A stretch of 27,500 bases of DNA from Tubiluchus corallicola (lineage: Eukaryota > Priapulida > Priapulimorpha > Priapulimorphida > Tubiluchidae): contig JAQGDQ010000140.1 in assembly GCA_030141605.1 (NCBI GenBank), forward strand, positions 1 to 27,500, given 5' to 3'. Under the pieces are notes generated by a model. It saw nothing but the letters and a program-made list of their open reading frames with translations. It was not told where the DNA came from and ran no database searches. Positions 24,801-27,285 of the stretch are shown here, in pieces; position 1 is the first letter of the stretch; every line of letters begins with the position of its first letter. Made by a program: the position numbers and the translations under genes.

Positions 24801-27285
24801 CATAAACTGATTACCTTTTTAGCGTCCAGTGGAACTTTTTCAACCTCCATCACTTGATGTAAAATCGCCAACCTAAAAAAATGGTAAATAATATAGGTAA
24901 GTAAATTATATTACCACATTCATGAAAGCATACAATCTACTCATGAAACATTTTTTTTAAAAACCAGATGTCAATGCATACTTTAACTGCCGTGAGTTCA
25001 GTGTGTTGCCCAGAAGATGGTGCTAAAATGCAATATGCAGTTTTAATTGCTTTCCATAAAGTTAATTTTAATTGTCATAATAAACATTTTGTTTATTATT
25101 CCAAGATTTCTGCATTTGTCCACGACTACAACCTCTTGACTCAATGGACTCCAAAGCAGTTATAGTGAGTACCTACAGCTGAAATTTAGAGAAATTGGCA
25201 TCCTAGCGCCATCTTCTGGGCAGCACACTAAACTCACTGCAGTTACAGTACGCATGGAGAGTTATTCACAATACACATTTACTGAAAACAATAATATAAC
25301 ACTTTGGTTTTTCATTGCATTGAAGTAACTGTAGTATTTATTTCCACTTCAAACAAAATATTTCTACAAAATTTACCCAAAAAAAGAAACACTCATTTTC
25401 TACACAGTACACACTAATAAATAATATTTCGTTTGCCTGCCAGAAGTGAGTCATTTAAAATTGTGAATACACATTTGAGGCAACTTACTGATGATCATTT
25501 TCCAACTGACCAACCGATCAACGACTTGACCAACATAAATACCAACAGTTGCTTCAAGTTTGAGCAGATTAGAACTTGGGTTAATAGAAAACGAGTGTAT
25601 AACGATCATCCTTAGTCGAAATTTCAAAATTTTTGTCTTAAAACGGCTTTAAAAGTTTCATAGGAAATGCCTCCAGAAATGAAACTTCACAATAAATATC
25701 AGCTTTTAAGCCGGTCTATCACAGCTAATCTTACCCCACATGCAGACTGGAATGAAAGTGCTCAACTGCTAGGATTAGATCAGGAAAACTCAACCTGGAA
25801 AAAGCAATTCCTGCTTAAAAACTACTCATTGTAACAATGATATAAATGCACGAAAGCAAAGCTAAATTAAAAGTTTGAAAAACTTTGTATATCTAATGCG
25901 ACTCAAACCTAAGACCTTCTGCTTTCCGGATGAATGTGCTAACCACCTTCTGGCACAGAATCAGACTGGTACAAAATACATAAATATTAAAAAATAACAC
26001 AACTGCAGCACTGCTCATATAGCATTATCATATAATTACTGCTGCTTGATGAACAATAGCTAAGCAAATAACTGTAAAAATTTTAATAGATTATCCATTA
26101 TCAAAAATACTAACAAAACAGAGATTCTAGGCGGAATCAAGGATATTATGTGTTACTCTAATGAAATGCATCGTTATGTAATGTTGAAAAAAGGTAACGA
26201 ATGAATGAGTGAATGAATGACCAAATGAATGAATGAACAAACAAACGAATGGACGGATGAATGAATGAATATATTTTGACGTCAACATAATGGTCATTAA
26301 AGTTTCTGTAATAGTATTAATACTCATAGAGAAGGCACTGTTCTCTATTTTTCAATGATTTTGCACTTTGAAGAGTGTTGCACATTGCTAATGTTAATGC
26401 CTAGGAACCAACCAGCAATAGGCTGCGAAGTACGTTTATTAGCAATTAAAAACAGAATTCTTTTTATCATAAGGTCAATGATAATGTCTATAATCTTTAT
26501 TTTATTAGTGATTGTTATGTTTTACATTAAACTTTCATTTACTAGCAATGAAAACAGTTAAAAGCAGGCAAGGTTTTAAATAATAGTAGCAGCAATAATA
26601 TAATATAGTTTAAATTATTTATTACAATACATATAATAATAATATAATATTAGTAAGTTTAGAGTGCATACTGGCATACGGAACATCTGTATGTTTGTGT
26701 CTTTTTCTCCCTGTCTAGAATCATCAAATGACCGTCTTGCAAAGCCGATGATAACAGCTACAACAGCAAAGCAATCAGAATAATGTATCTCTCATCCATG
26801 TTGTAAAGTCATCATATACATTCATTATTTGCTGTAACCGTACGTTTACTGATTTTTTTCTACTACTTGCCACACTAAATGAAAACTTTGCTGAAAGAAA
26901 ATTCTAAAGGAAAAAGACAAAGTCAACGGTAAAATAACACCACTGGCAACACTAGATCATTGGTTGCCTGCATTAGTTATCCTTGTTTATCCATAACCAA
27001 CGGTAGCAACATTTTATAATTACAAACAAACTTTACTCTAAATATTGTTAAATAAGGAATAAATAATCTAAAGTTTGATTTGAAAAAATAATTTAAATTT
27101 GACGGTGTACATGTGTTAGAGAAGAGGTCTGAAATTTTAAAGCACTTCAACTGAATTATAATCTACAATTTAAGGACATAAATTCAAAATTCAGTTTAGT
27201 ATAGTATAGATTCCGAGTCACATTTACCTGTGTGTCTTTTGATGGTAGTTTTTTTGAGTGTGCCTCACGCTGTACAAAATCTATC
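766..27285 (-). CDS. Partial multi-exon gene encoding seven tandem C2H2 (U1/matrin-like) zinc-finger modules
   Basis: Twenty-one short exons, each with an AG acceptor and GT donor, join into one 1443-nt frame (481 codons) with no stop. They repeat in the order 1-2-3 seven times. Joined exons give a 69-residue repeat: an N-terminal stretch ending near L-x-P-E-D-I-Q, a middle N-x-L-I-x(4)-D-K-x-P-H-T-Y, then C-x2-C-x14-H-x5-H ending S-P-x-H-I-G. Ligand order and the five-residue gap between histidines resemble matrin, U1-C and JAZ-type zinc fingers, which bind RNA or DNA; that role is inferred here. Every exon 1 runs from phase 2 to phase 0, every exon 2 from 0 to 2 and every exon 3 from 2 to 2, so modules arose by duplicating a three-exon block. 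The first and last exons are outside the window. It could instead be a protein-binding finger array. Named family not recognised. Confidence 0.87.
832..1996 (-). other. Intron G2-G3 (1165 nt)
   Basis: Intron by position. It holds a tRNA-like fragment (described separately) near 930-985. Nothing else recognisable is seen. Confidence 0.75.
930..985 (+). repeat. tRNA-like fragment (SINE-like B box)
   Basis: GGTTCAAGTCC-like text (GGGTTCAAGTCCTGG) matches the RNA polymerase III B box and T-arm of a tRNA. The 5' half and acceptor stem are not recognisable, so it is best read as a decayed tRNA-derived SINE or tRNA pseudogene. Confidence 0.4.
1997..2079 (-). CDS. Module G exon 2 (83 nt), zinc-finger cysteines
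   Basis: Acceptor TTTTTAG and donor GTACGT. It starts L-V-H-S-A-F-E-D-N-H-L-I-M and ends D-K-T-P-H-T-Y-S-C-S-V-C plus a split Gln. N-H-L, P-H-T-Y and C-S-V-C match the array consensus closely. Confidence 0.88.
2080..3563 (-). other. Intron G1-G2 (1484 nt)
   Basis: Apart from the Tigger-like element, the intron is AT-rich sequence without recognisable features (2080-2444 and 3010-3563). Confidence 0.75.
2445..3007. mobile_element. Non-autonomous pogo/Tigger-like DNA transposon (563 bp)
   Basis: Imperfect terminal inverted repeats start CAGTTTTCCCTCACTTATCG on the left and, read from the right end inward, CAGGGTTCCCTCGCTACTTC. They are flanked by TA on both sides (2443-2444 and 3008-3009). 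CAG-plus-TTCCCTC ends with further C-G-C-G-G blocks are typical of Tigger/pogo members of Tc1/mariner. There is no transposase frame, so it is a deletion derivative or MITE. It lies in intron G1-G2. Confidence 0.78.
3564..3621 (-). CDS. Module G exon 1 (58 nt)
   Basis: Acceptor GTTTAG and donor GTAAAA. One base closes Arg, then MTILQEDAKDANLIPEDIQ. The Met at residue 1 is internal to the array and is not evidence of a translation start. A 350-bp duplicated segment lies 52 nt upstream of the acceptor. Confidence 0.85.
3673..4030. repeat. Dispersed duplicated segment, copy 1
   Basis: This stretch recurs at 10957-11452 with long near-identical blocks, from AACTATGAATTTTGTTTCAC at the left through a palindrome and GTTATGCATGCTTCTGTAGA to a GTCAAT end. 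A near-perfect palindrome (AGGTGAGTGT ... ACACACTCACCT) sits at 3764-3803. No coding potential is seen. It could be an unclassified transposable element or intron sequence copied between modules. Confidence 0.85.
4919..4990. repeat. Tandem repeat, 19-bp unit, about 4 copies
   Basis: Units read TCAAAAATCGATTAACAAC with single-base changes at the CGATT core (CGATT, CAATT, TGATT, CGATT). Confidence 0.85.
5155..5220 (-). CDS. Module F exon 3 (66 nt), zinc-finger histidines
   Basis: Acceptor TTCACAG and donor GTATGT. The split codon gives Arg, then L-T-F-N-F-A-N-L-Y-S-T-A-E-H-F-R-S-P-I-H-I. The closing split codon AG plus A from module G gives Arg in place of the usual Gly. The E-H-F-R-S-P-I-H core is identical to that in module C. 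Confidence 0.88.
6369..6869 (+). mobile_element. 5S rRNA-derived SINE (SINE3-like) with perfect target-site duplication
   Basis: A head nearly identical to metazoan 5S rRNA is followed by about 380 bp of unrelated body ending in a short CAACAACAACAA tail. The whole is flanked by a perfect 12-bp direct repeat, ATACAAACTAGT, at 6357-6368 and 6870-6881. Head, body, simple tail and duplication are diagnostic of LINE-mobilised SINEs. It is clearly GC-richer than its surroundings. Open frames inside it are by-products. The perfect duplication implies recent insertion. Confidence 0.93.
6370..6488 (+). pseudogene. 5S rRNA-like head of the SINE
   Basis: It aligns along the whole length of animal 5S rRNA: CTACGGCC start, CACGTTGAA, ACACCGGTTCTCGTC, GATCACC-AAGTTAAGCAACG, then TTGGATGGGTGACCGCC and GGTGCTGTAGG. 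The internal control region (A box AAGTTAAGCAACG and C box TGGATGGGTGACC) is preserved and could serve as a pol III promoter. It differs from a true 5S gene at several stem positions and is not followed by a T-run terminator. Confidence 0.88.
7736..7818 (-). CDS. Module F exon 2 (83 nt), zinc-finger cysteines
   Basis: Acceptor TTTGCAG and donor GTAAGT. It starts L-L-Q-R-A-Y-K-D-N-N-L-I-I and ends D-N-V-P-H-T-Y-Q-C-A-L-C. It finishes TGTCG rather than TGCCA, so the split codon becomes Arg where all other modules have Gln. Confidence 0.88.
7862..7985 (-). repeat. tRNA-derived SINE-like unit, copy 1
   Basis: Minus strand carries a B-box-like GGTCTTGGGTTCAAG, preceded by a TTCTGAGTCTGAAAAGTC leader. 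The same leader precedes the tRNA-like unit at 8094-8160, so the two form a family and are not chance tRNA look-alikes. Confidence 0.5.
8094..8216 (-). repeat. tRNA-derived SINE-like unit, copy 2
   Basis: Minus-strand 8160-8094 folds as a tRNA-like molecule. The 7-bp acceptor ACCTCTC/GAGAGGT is perfect, a D-arm GGTGTAACGGTTAGCG and a T-loop TTCGAGTCCC are present. At 67 nt it is short and the T-stem does not pair, so a functional tRNA is unlikely. The leader TTCTGAGTCCGAAAAGTC matches copy 1. Confidence 0.55.
9161..9218 (-). CDS. Module F exon 1 (58 nt)
   Basis: Acceptor GTTTAG and donor GTAAAC. One base closes Gly, then LQVLHQNMLGEDLVPEDIQ. The end L-V-P-E-D-I-Q gives, with module G, the consensus exon 1 terminus. 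Confidence 0.85.
9876..9965 (+). mobile_element. Probable non-LTR retrotransposon 3' end
   Basis: A short stem-loop (ATAGTCTC at 9887-9894 pairing with GAGACTA at 9914-9920) is followed by AAATAAAGGTTATTATTATT and a long trinucleotide run. A 3' hairpin plus microsatellite tail is the usual end of several LINE clades. The element's 5' limit is not visible and may reach back to about 9560. No protein homology supports it. Confidence 0.4.
9948..10020. repeat. TTA/ATG trinucleotide microsatellite
   Basis: Runs of TTATTATTATTATGATGATGATGATG pass into ATTACTATTACTATT and GTCATC-rich text. Confidence 0.85.
10858..10923 (-). CDS. Module E exon 3 (66 nt), zinc-finger histidines
   Basis: Acceptor TTTATAG and donor GTATGT. 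Gln is completed, then L-P-F-D-F-E-S-L-L-A-T-G-E-H-L-I-S-A-L-H-V and a split Gly. It is closest to module G exon 3, sharing L-P-F-[DN]-F-E and L-L-A-T, which suggests these two modules are relatively recent duplicates. Confidence 0.88.
10957..11452. repeat. Dispersed duplicated segment, copy 2, with internal 140-bp tandem duplication
   Basis: It matches 3673-4030 from AACTATGAACTATGAATTTTG onward. Within this copy the block 11031-11170 is repeated at 11171-11310 (both begin ATAATTTGAGTAGTG), so the palindrome occurs twice here. The distal part then continues collinear with copy 1 to the GTCAAT end. Confidence 0.85.
11643..12279. mobile_element. Fold-back (long inverted repeat) element, 637 bp
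   Basis: Left arm from ATAAGTCACACCAGATCTCA and right arm, inverted, from ATAAATCACGCCAGATCTCA stay similar almost to the centre. Shared blocks include GAATAATTGTAAAATTA, GAAGAAATGCAGCATTGCAA and AAGATATCACACTAAAAAG. The right arm has an extra stretch of roughly 70-80 bp near 11985-12055. TTAA flanks both ends (11639-11642 and 12280-12283), as in piggyBac-type insertions, but the termini lack the CCC usual for that family. No transposase is present. Confidence 0.85.
12588..12662 (+). repeat. tRNA-like fragment
   Basis: GAGCTAGGTAGTCTC resembles a D-arm/A box and TAGTTCGAAACCAGAC a T-arm/B box, about 50 nt apart. Stems are degenerate, so it reads as a SINE or tRNA relic. Confidence 0.35.
12954..13036 (-). 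CDS. Module E exon 2 (83 nt), zinc-finger cysteines
   Basis: Acceptor GTTGCAG and donor GTATGT. It begins D-L-S-C-A-L-E-R-N-Q-F-V-V and ends E-K-V-P-Y-T-Y-R-C-T-T-C plus a split Gln. The 47-bp minisatellite begins only about 11 bp upstream of the acceptor, so the normal polypyrimidine region is largely supplied by repeat DNA. Confidence 0.87.
13037..13875 (-). other. Intron E1-E2 (839 nt)
   Basis: Mostly the 47-bp array. The remaining 13752-13875 includes GAATTGAACCTAGTAGATCA, the reverse complement of a tRNA-like T-arm, near 13793-13812. Confidence 0.75.
13048..13751. repeat. Minisatellite, 47-bp unit, about 15 copies, with 141-bp higher-order repeat
   Basis: Units read CATTATCATTAACAATCCAT then AATTAAG-[CT]-ATAAATC-CTAGAAATG. 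Variants at AGTATAA/AGCATAA, TCCTAG/TCTTAG and AAATGTTT/ATATGCTT recur in the same order every three units between about 13200 and 13620. The array therefore grew partly by 141-bp blocks. It lies in intron E1-E2, against the acceptor of exon E2. Confidence 0.93.
13876..13930 (-). CDS. Module E exon 1 (55 nt)
   Basis: Acceptor TTAATAG and donor GTAAGC. It is one codon shorter than its counterparts: one base, then NVLQKTAMAENLTPEQLR. N-L-T-P-E-Q-L aligns with N-L-I-P-E-D-I of module G. The acceptor has no long pyrimidine tract. The deletion keeps the reading frame. Confidence 0.83.
13931..14901 (-). other. Intron D3-E1 (971 nt)
   Basis: It contains a GC-richer patch at about 14124-14600 that includes a 62-bp tandem duplication and a CAGGGTGTTCAGGAAAAA start reminiscent of transposon ends. 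No matching second terminus was found. Confidence 0.65.
14371..14494. repeat. Tandem duplication, 62-bp unit, 2 copies
   Basis: The block starting TCTCAGCGGTACTTGGTGGG at 14371 repeats at 14433 with a one-G deletion and a TGATGA to TCGCGA change, ending GATCTAGTCTGAG each time. Confidence 0.9.
14902..14967 (-). CDS. Module D exon 3 (66 nt), zinc-finger histidines
   Basis: Acceptor TTTCTAG and donor GTACGT. Gln is completed, then F-N-F-G-C-N-N-L-S-T-T-V-Q-H-L-Q-S-P-V-H-I and a split Gly. E-H-F is changed to Q-H-L, and the N-L and S-P-x-H-I-G positions are kept. It carries an extra cysteine within the x14 stretch. Confidence 0.87.
14968..16127 (-). other. Intron D2-D3 (1160 nt)
   Basis: Nearly filled by the 33-bp array. 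Only about 120 nt at the acceptor side and 18 nt at the donor side are outside it. Confidence 0.8.
15089..16109. repeat. Minisatellite, 33-bp unit, about 31 copies
   Basis: Units read ACAGAAGAATTCACAGATAA then TTATAAATAAAAT, with rare CAGAG for CACAG, TAGTT for TAATT, and short deletions in the A-run. Copies are highly uniform, indicating recent expansion or homogenisation. An EcoRI-type GAATTC recurs in each unit. Because 33 is a multiple of three, a spurious minus-strand frame runs through it. Confidence 0.95.
16128..16210 (-). CDS. Module D exon 2 (83 nt), zinc-finger cysteines
   Basis: Acceptor TTTTCAG and donor GTATGT. It starts L-L-G-C-A-A-E-Q-N-H-L-M-V and ends D-K-I-P-P-K-Y-T-C-T-I-C plus a split Gln. 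P-P-K-Y replaces P-H-T-Y. The 33-bp minisatellite starts about 18 nt beyond its donor. The conceptual frame reading on through the donor into the repeat is an artefact. Confidence 0.87.
16211..17839 (-). other. Intron D1-D2 (1629 nt)
   Basis: It contains the 43-bp array. 16320-17160 is AT-rich; it ends in AATAAAAAGACTTATAATGA then ATAATAATT, which could be an old retroposed end on the plus strand, but no homology supports a gene there. Confidence 0.65.
17378..17610. repeat. Minisatellite, 43-bp unit, about 5.4 copies
   Basis: Units read CAAATAACAAAGCTACTAAA then TTAGCCAATCAGCAATCATTGCT, with GCCAATC/GCGAATC variants. The first copy carries GCTGCT and TTAACG. Each unit holds a CCAAT-like or CGAAT box by chance. 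Confidence 0.93.
17840..17897 (-). CDS. Module D exon 1 (58 nt)
   Basis: Acceptor CTTAG-like (GTTTAG) and donor GTAAAT. After the split codon it reads SGVFQPMAQDEHLSPGDVQ. L-S-P-G-D-V-Q matches the L-x-P-E-D-I-Q end of modules F and G. The H-Q of modules B, C and F is F-Q-P here. Confidence 0.83.
17898..19871 (-). other. Intron C3-D1 (1974 nt)
   Basis: It holds the 480-bp TAGGG-ended element. 17898-18556 and 19053-19871 show no recognisable gene or repeat. Confidence 0.75.
18565..19044. mobile_element. Non-autonomous hAT-like DNA transposon (480 bp)
   Basis: Terminal inverted repeats TAGGGTTACCATAT are perfect over 14 bp and continue imperfectly. Flanks ATCTTATT (18557-18564) and ATCTTATA (19045-19052) agree at 7 of 8 positions, the duplication length typical of hAT. 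AAAAAGAGGAC occurs near both ends in direct orientation. Minus-strand frames inside (18722-19106) lack transposase-like motifs. Confidence 0.8.
19872..19937 (-). CDS. Module C exon 3 (66 nt), zinc-finger histidines
   Basis: Acceptor TTTGCAG and donor GTATGT. Gln is completed, then L-R-Y-D-F-A-D-L-P-V-T-L-E-H-F-R-S-P-I-H-K and a codon split as TG. With the G that opens module D exon 1 this becomes Trp, so the usual H-I-G is H-K-W here. Both histidine ligands and the five-residue gap are intact. Confidence 0.88.
19938..20576 (-). other. Intron C2-C3 (639 nt)
   Basis: A tRNA-like fragment lies close to the C2 donor. 19938-20460 shows nothing recognisable. Confidence 0.75.
20468..20550 (-). repeat. 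tRNA-like fragment
   Basis: On the minus strand TGTGGTCAAGAGGTATTGGC resembles a D-arm/A box and GGGTTCTGGGTTAGAATCTC a T-arm/B box, at tRNA-like spacing. Stem pairing is poor, so it is probably a SINE relic. Confidence 0.4.
20577..20659 (-). CDS. Module C exon 2 (83 nt), zinc-finger cysteines
   Basis: Acceptor GTTACAG and donor GTGAGT, the best donor match in the gene. It begins I-L-G-Q-A-Y-Q-R-N-Q-L-I-I and ends T-V-P-H-S-Y-K-C-T-L-C plus a split Gln. The internal Cys after L-I-I is unique to this module. Confidence 0.88.
20996..21168. repeat. Degenerate tandem repeat, roughly 19-20-bp unit
   Basis: About eight or nine diverged copies of ACATCTTGCAAAATGTG-like text follow one another (AAACTGACATCCTGC, AAAACGTGACATCTGGC, AAAATGTGACATCTTAC and so on). 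It is older than the neighbouring array. Confidence 0.7.
21191..22063. repeat. Minisatellite of mixed 22- and 24-bp units, about 38 copies
   Basis: Three main unit types occur: GATTACGCACTGTGCCCAAA-CA, GATCACGCACTGTGCCCAAA-TA (both 22 bp) and GATGACGCACTCTGTGCCCA-AACA (24 bp). GATG is almost always linked to the CT insertion. GTGCGC variants cluster toward the right end. Long plus-strand frames across it are artefacts of the near three-fold periodicity. Confidence 0.95.
22183..22240 (-). CDS. Module C exon 1 (58 nt)
   Basis: Acceptor TTTTCTAG and donor GTATCC. One base closes Gly, then LEVLHQDALAQNLGQEEIL, with L-x-V-L-H-Q as in modules B and F. The usual Pro of L-x-P-E-D is Gln and the exon ends CTG rather than CAG. 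It sits between the hAT-like element and the 22/24-bp array and would be easy to miss. Position, length and phase fit the module exactly. Confidence 0.83.
22241..23234 (-). other. Intron B3-C1 (994 nt)
   Basis: The acceptor-distal half is the hAT-like element. 22241-22715 has no recognisable feature. Confidence 0.78.
22716..23191. mobile_element. Non-autonomous hAT-like DNA transposon (476 bp)
   Basis: Ends read GATGGGTTCCCAACCTTGGG on the left and, inverted, CAGTGGTTTCCAACCTTTTT on the right, the CAGTGGTTCCCAACC-type terminus of many animal hAT elements, with GGGGTCGC near both ends. Flanking octamers CTATAAGT (22708-22715) and CCATAAAT (23192-23199) agree at 6 of 8, fitting an aged 8-bp target duplication. 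No transposase frame. Confidence 0.83.
23235..23300 (-). CDS. Module B exon 3 (66 nt), zinc-finger histidines
   Basis: Acceptor TTTGTAG and donor GTAAGC. Gln is completed, followed by T-P-F-A-F-V-N-L-H-S-A-L-E-H-F-H-S-P-L-H-I and a split Gly. This is the copy closest to the array consensus: F-x-F-x-N-L, E-H-F and S-P-x-H-I-G are all intact. The distance from the second cysteine to the first histidine is 14 residues. Confidence 0.9.
23301..23800 (-). other. Intron B2-B3 (500 nt)
   Basis: Contains a plus-strand tRNA-like fragment (23590-23665) and TTAATTAAT runs next to the B2 donor. Otherwise unremarkable. Confidence 0.75.
23590..23665 (+). repeat. tRNA-like fragment
   Basis: GTGGGTGTCGTCTAATTTG resembles a D-arm and GATCCCTGGTTCAAATCCAA a T-arm/B box, followed by a T-rich stretch. 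Acceptor pairing is not evident. Confidence 0.42.
23801..23883 (-). CDS. Module B exon 2 (83 nt), zinc-finger cysteines
   Basis: Acceptor ACTGCAG and donor GTATGT. It begins V-L-I-C-G-F-E-K-N-Q-L-I-I and ends D-K-M-P-H-T-Y-R-C-S-L-C plus a split Gln. An extra cysteine at residue 4 also occurs in modules D and E, and lies outside the finger ligands. P-H-T-Y immediately before the first zinc cysteine is also present in F and G. Confidence 0.88.
23884..24814 (-). other. Intron B1-B2 (931 nt)
   Basis: Includes a GACA-rich dispersed-repeat tail near 24206-24270 and a 25-bp direct repeat at about 24541-24590 (GCACAGGTGCGATTAATATC then GCACAGGTGCAATTAACATC). Remaining sequence unassigned. Confidence 0.7.
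24206..24270 (+). repeat. Probable dispersed-repeat tail with GACA microsatellite
   Basis: AAGTTTGGTTAGAACTGGAT, then CAGTCTTTGAGAAACAGACA and GACAGACGG. This pattern of a TTTGGTT...-CAGT-TTTGAGA core running into ACAGACAGACAG is common to repeats scattered in invertebrate genomes. The element's other end is not seen. Confidence 0.42.
24815..24872 (-). CDS. Module B exon 1 (58 nt)
   Basis: Acceptor TTTTTTTAG and donor GTAATC. One base closes the split Gly of module A, then LAILHQVMEVEKVPLDAKK. It shares L-x-[VI]-L-H-Q at its start with modules C and F. The end K-V-P-L-D-A-K-K replaces the commoner L-x-P-E-D-I-Q, and the exon ends AAG instead of CAG before the donor. Confidence 0.82.
24873..25734 (-). 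other. Intron A3-B1 (862 nt)
   Basis: Contains the 292-bp TIR-bearing element. 25266-25734 shows nothing recognisable. Confidence 0.75.
24974..25265. mobile_element. MITE with about 50-bp terminal inverted repeats
   Basis: Left end ATGCATACTTTAACTGCCGT and right end, inverted, ATGCGTACTGTAACTGCAGT continue together through GTGAGTTYAGTGTGYTGCCC and AGAAGATGGYGCTA. The arms surround about 190 bp of unique sequence. A target duplication is not obvious, so superfamily is unassigned. A plus-strand frame across the left arm is incidental. Confidence 0.75.
25735..25794 (-). CDS. Module A exon 3 (60 nt), zinc-finger histidines
   Basis: Acceptor TTCCAG and donor GTAAGA. The first G completes Gln (CA+G); then L-S-F-P-D-L-I-L-A-V-E-H-F-H-S-S-L-H-V and a split Gly. 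It is two codons shorter than all other exon 3 copies, so module A reads C-x2-C-x12-H-x5-H, whereas the others have x14. The x12 form is the textbook spacing of matrin/JAZ-like fingers, which supports the zinc-finger reading of the whole array. Confidence 0.87.
25903..25970 (-). repeat. tRNA-like fragment related to the unit at 7862
   Basis: Minus strand reads GGTGGTTAGCACATTCATCC (D-arm-like), GGAAAGCAGAAGGTCTTAGG and GTTTGAGTCG (T-arm-like). The GAAAGCAGAAGGTCTTRGGT block is shared with 7862-7930, indicating one SINE or tRNA-derived family. Confidence 0.48.
26199..26270. repeat. GAAT/GAAC tetranucleotide microsatellite
   Basis: Interrupted GAATGAATGA runs with CAAA, GGAC and GTGA interruptions. 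Confidence 0.88.
26672..26757 (-). CDS. Module A exon 2 (86 nt), zinc-finger cysteines
   Basis: Acceptor TTGTAG and donor GTATGC. It opens in phase 0 with L-L-S-S-A-L-Q-D-G-H-L and ends T-Q-T-Y-R-C-S-V-C followed by CA, the first two bases of a split Gln codon. The two cysteines are the first pair of zinc ligands. At 86 nt it is one codon longer than the six other exon 2 copies (83 nt), with the extra residue lying between N/G-H-L and the T-Y-x-C motif. The frame continues into module A exon 3. Confidence 0.87.
26758..27227 (-). other. Intron A1-A2 (470 nt, shortest in the window)
   Basis: AT-rich intron. No repeat or gene recognised. Confidence 0.75.
27228..27285 (-). CDS. Module A exon 1 (58 nt)
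   Basis: Acceptor TTTTTAG and donor GTAAATG bound 58 nt. The first base completes a codon begun in an exon outside the window, and 19 full codons follow: IDFVQREAHSKKLPSKDTQ. It aligns with the other exon 1 copies through the hydrophobic pair at positions 3-4, the Q at 5, L-P-S near the end and the final Q. The Asp-Ile of the usual P-E-D-I-Q is D-T here, so this copy is divergent. It is the most 5' exon of the gene seen in this window. The fixed length, phase and splice sites make the call, since 19 residues alone would be weak evidence. Confidence 0.78.

Larger units (their letters stand above)
25795..26671 (-). other. Intron A2-A3 (877 nt)
   Basis: Holds a tRNA-like fragment near the A3 acceptor and a GAAT microsatellite. 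The stretch 26272-26671 is AT-rich and unassigned. Confidence 0.75.
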
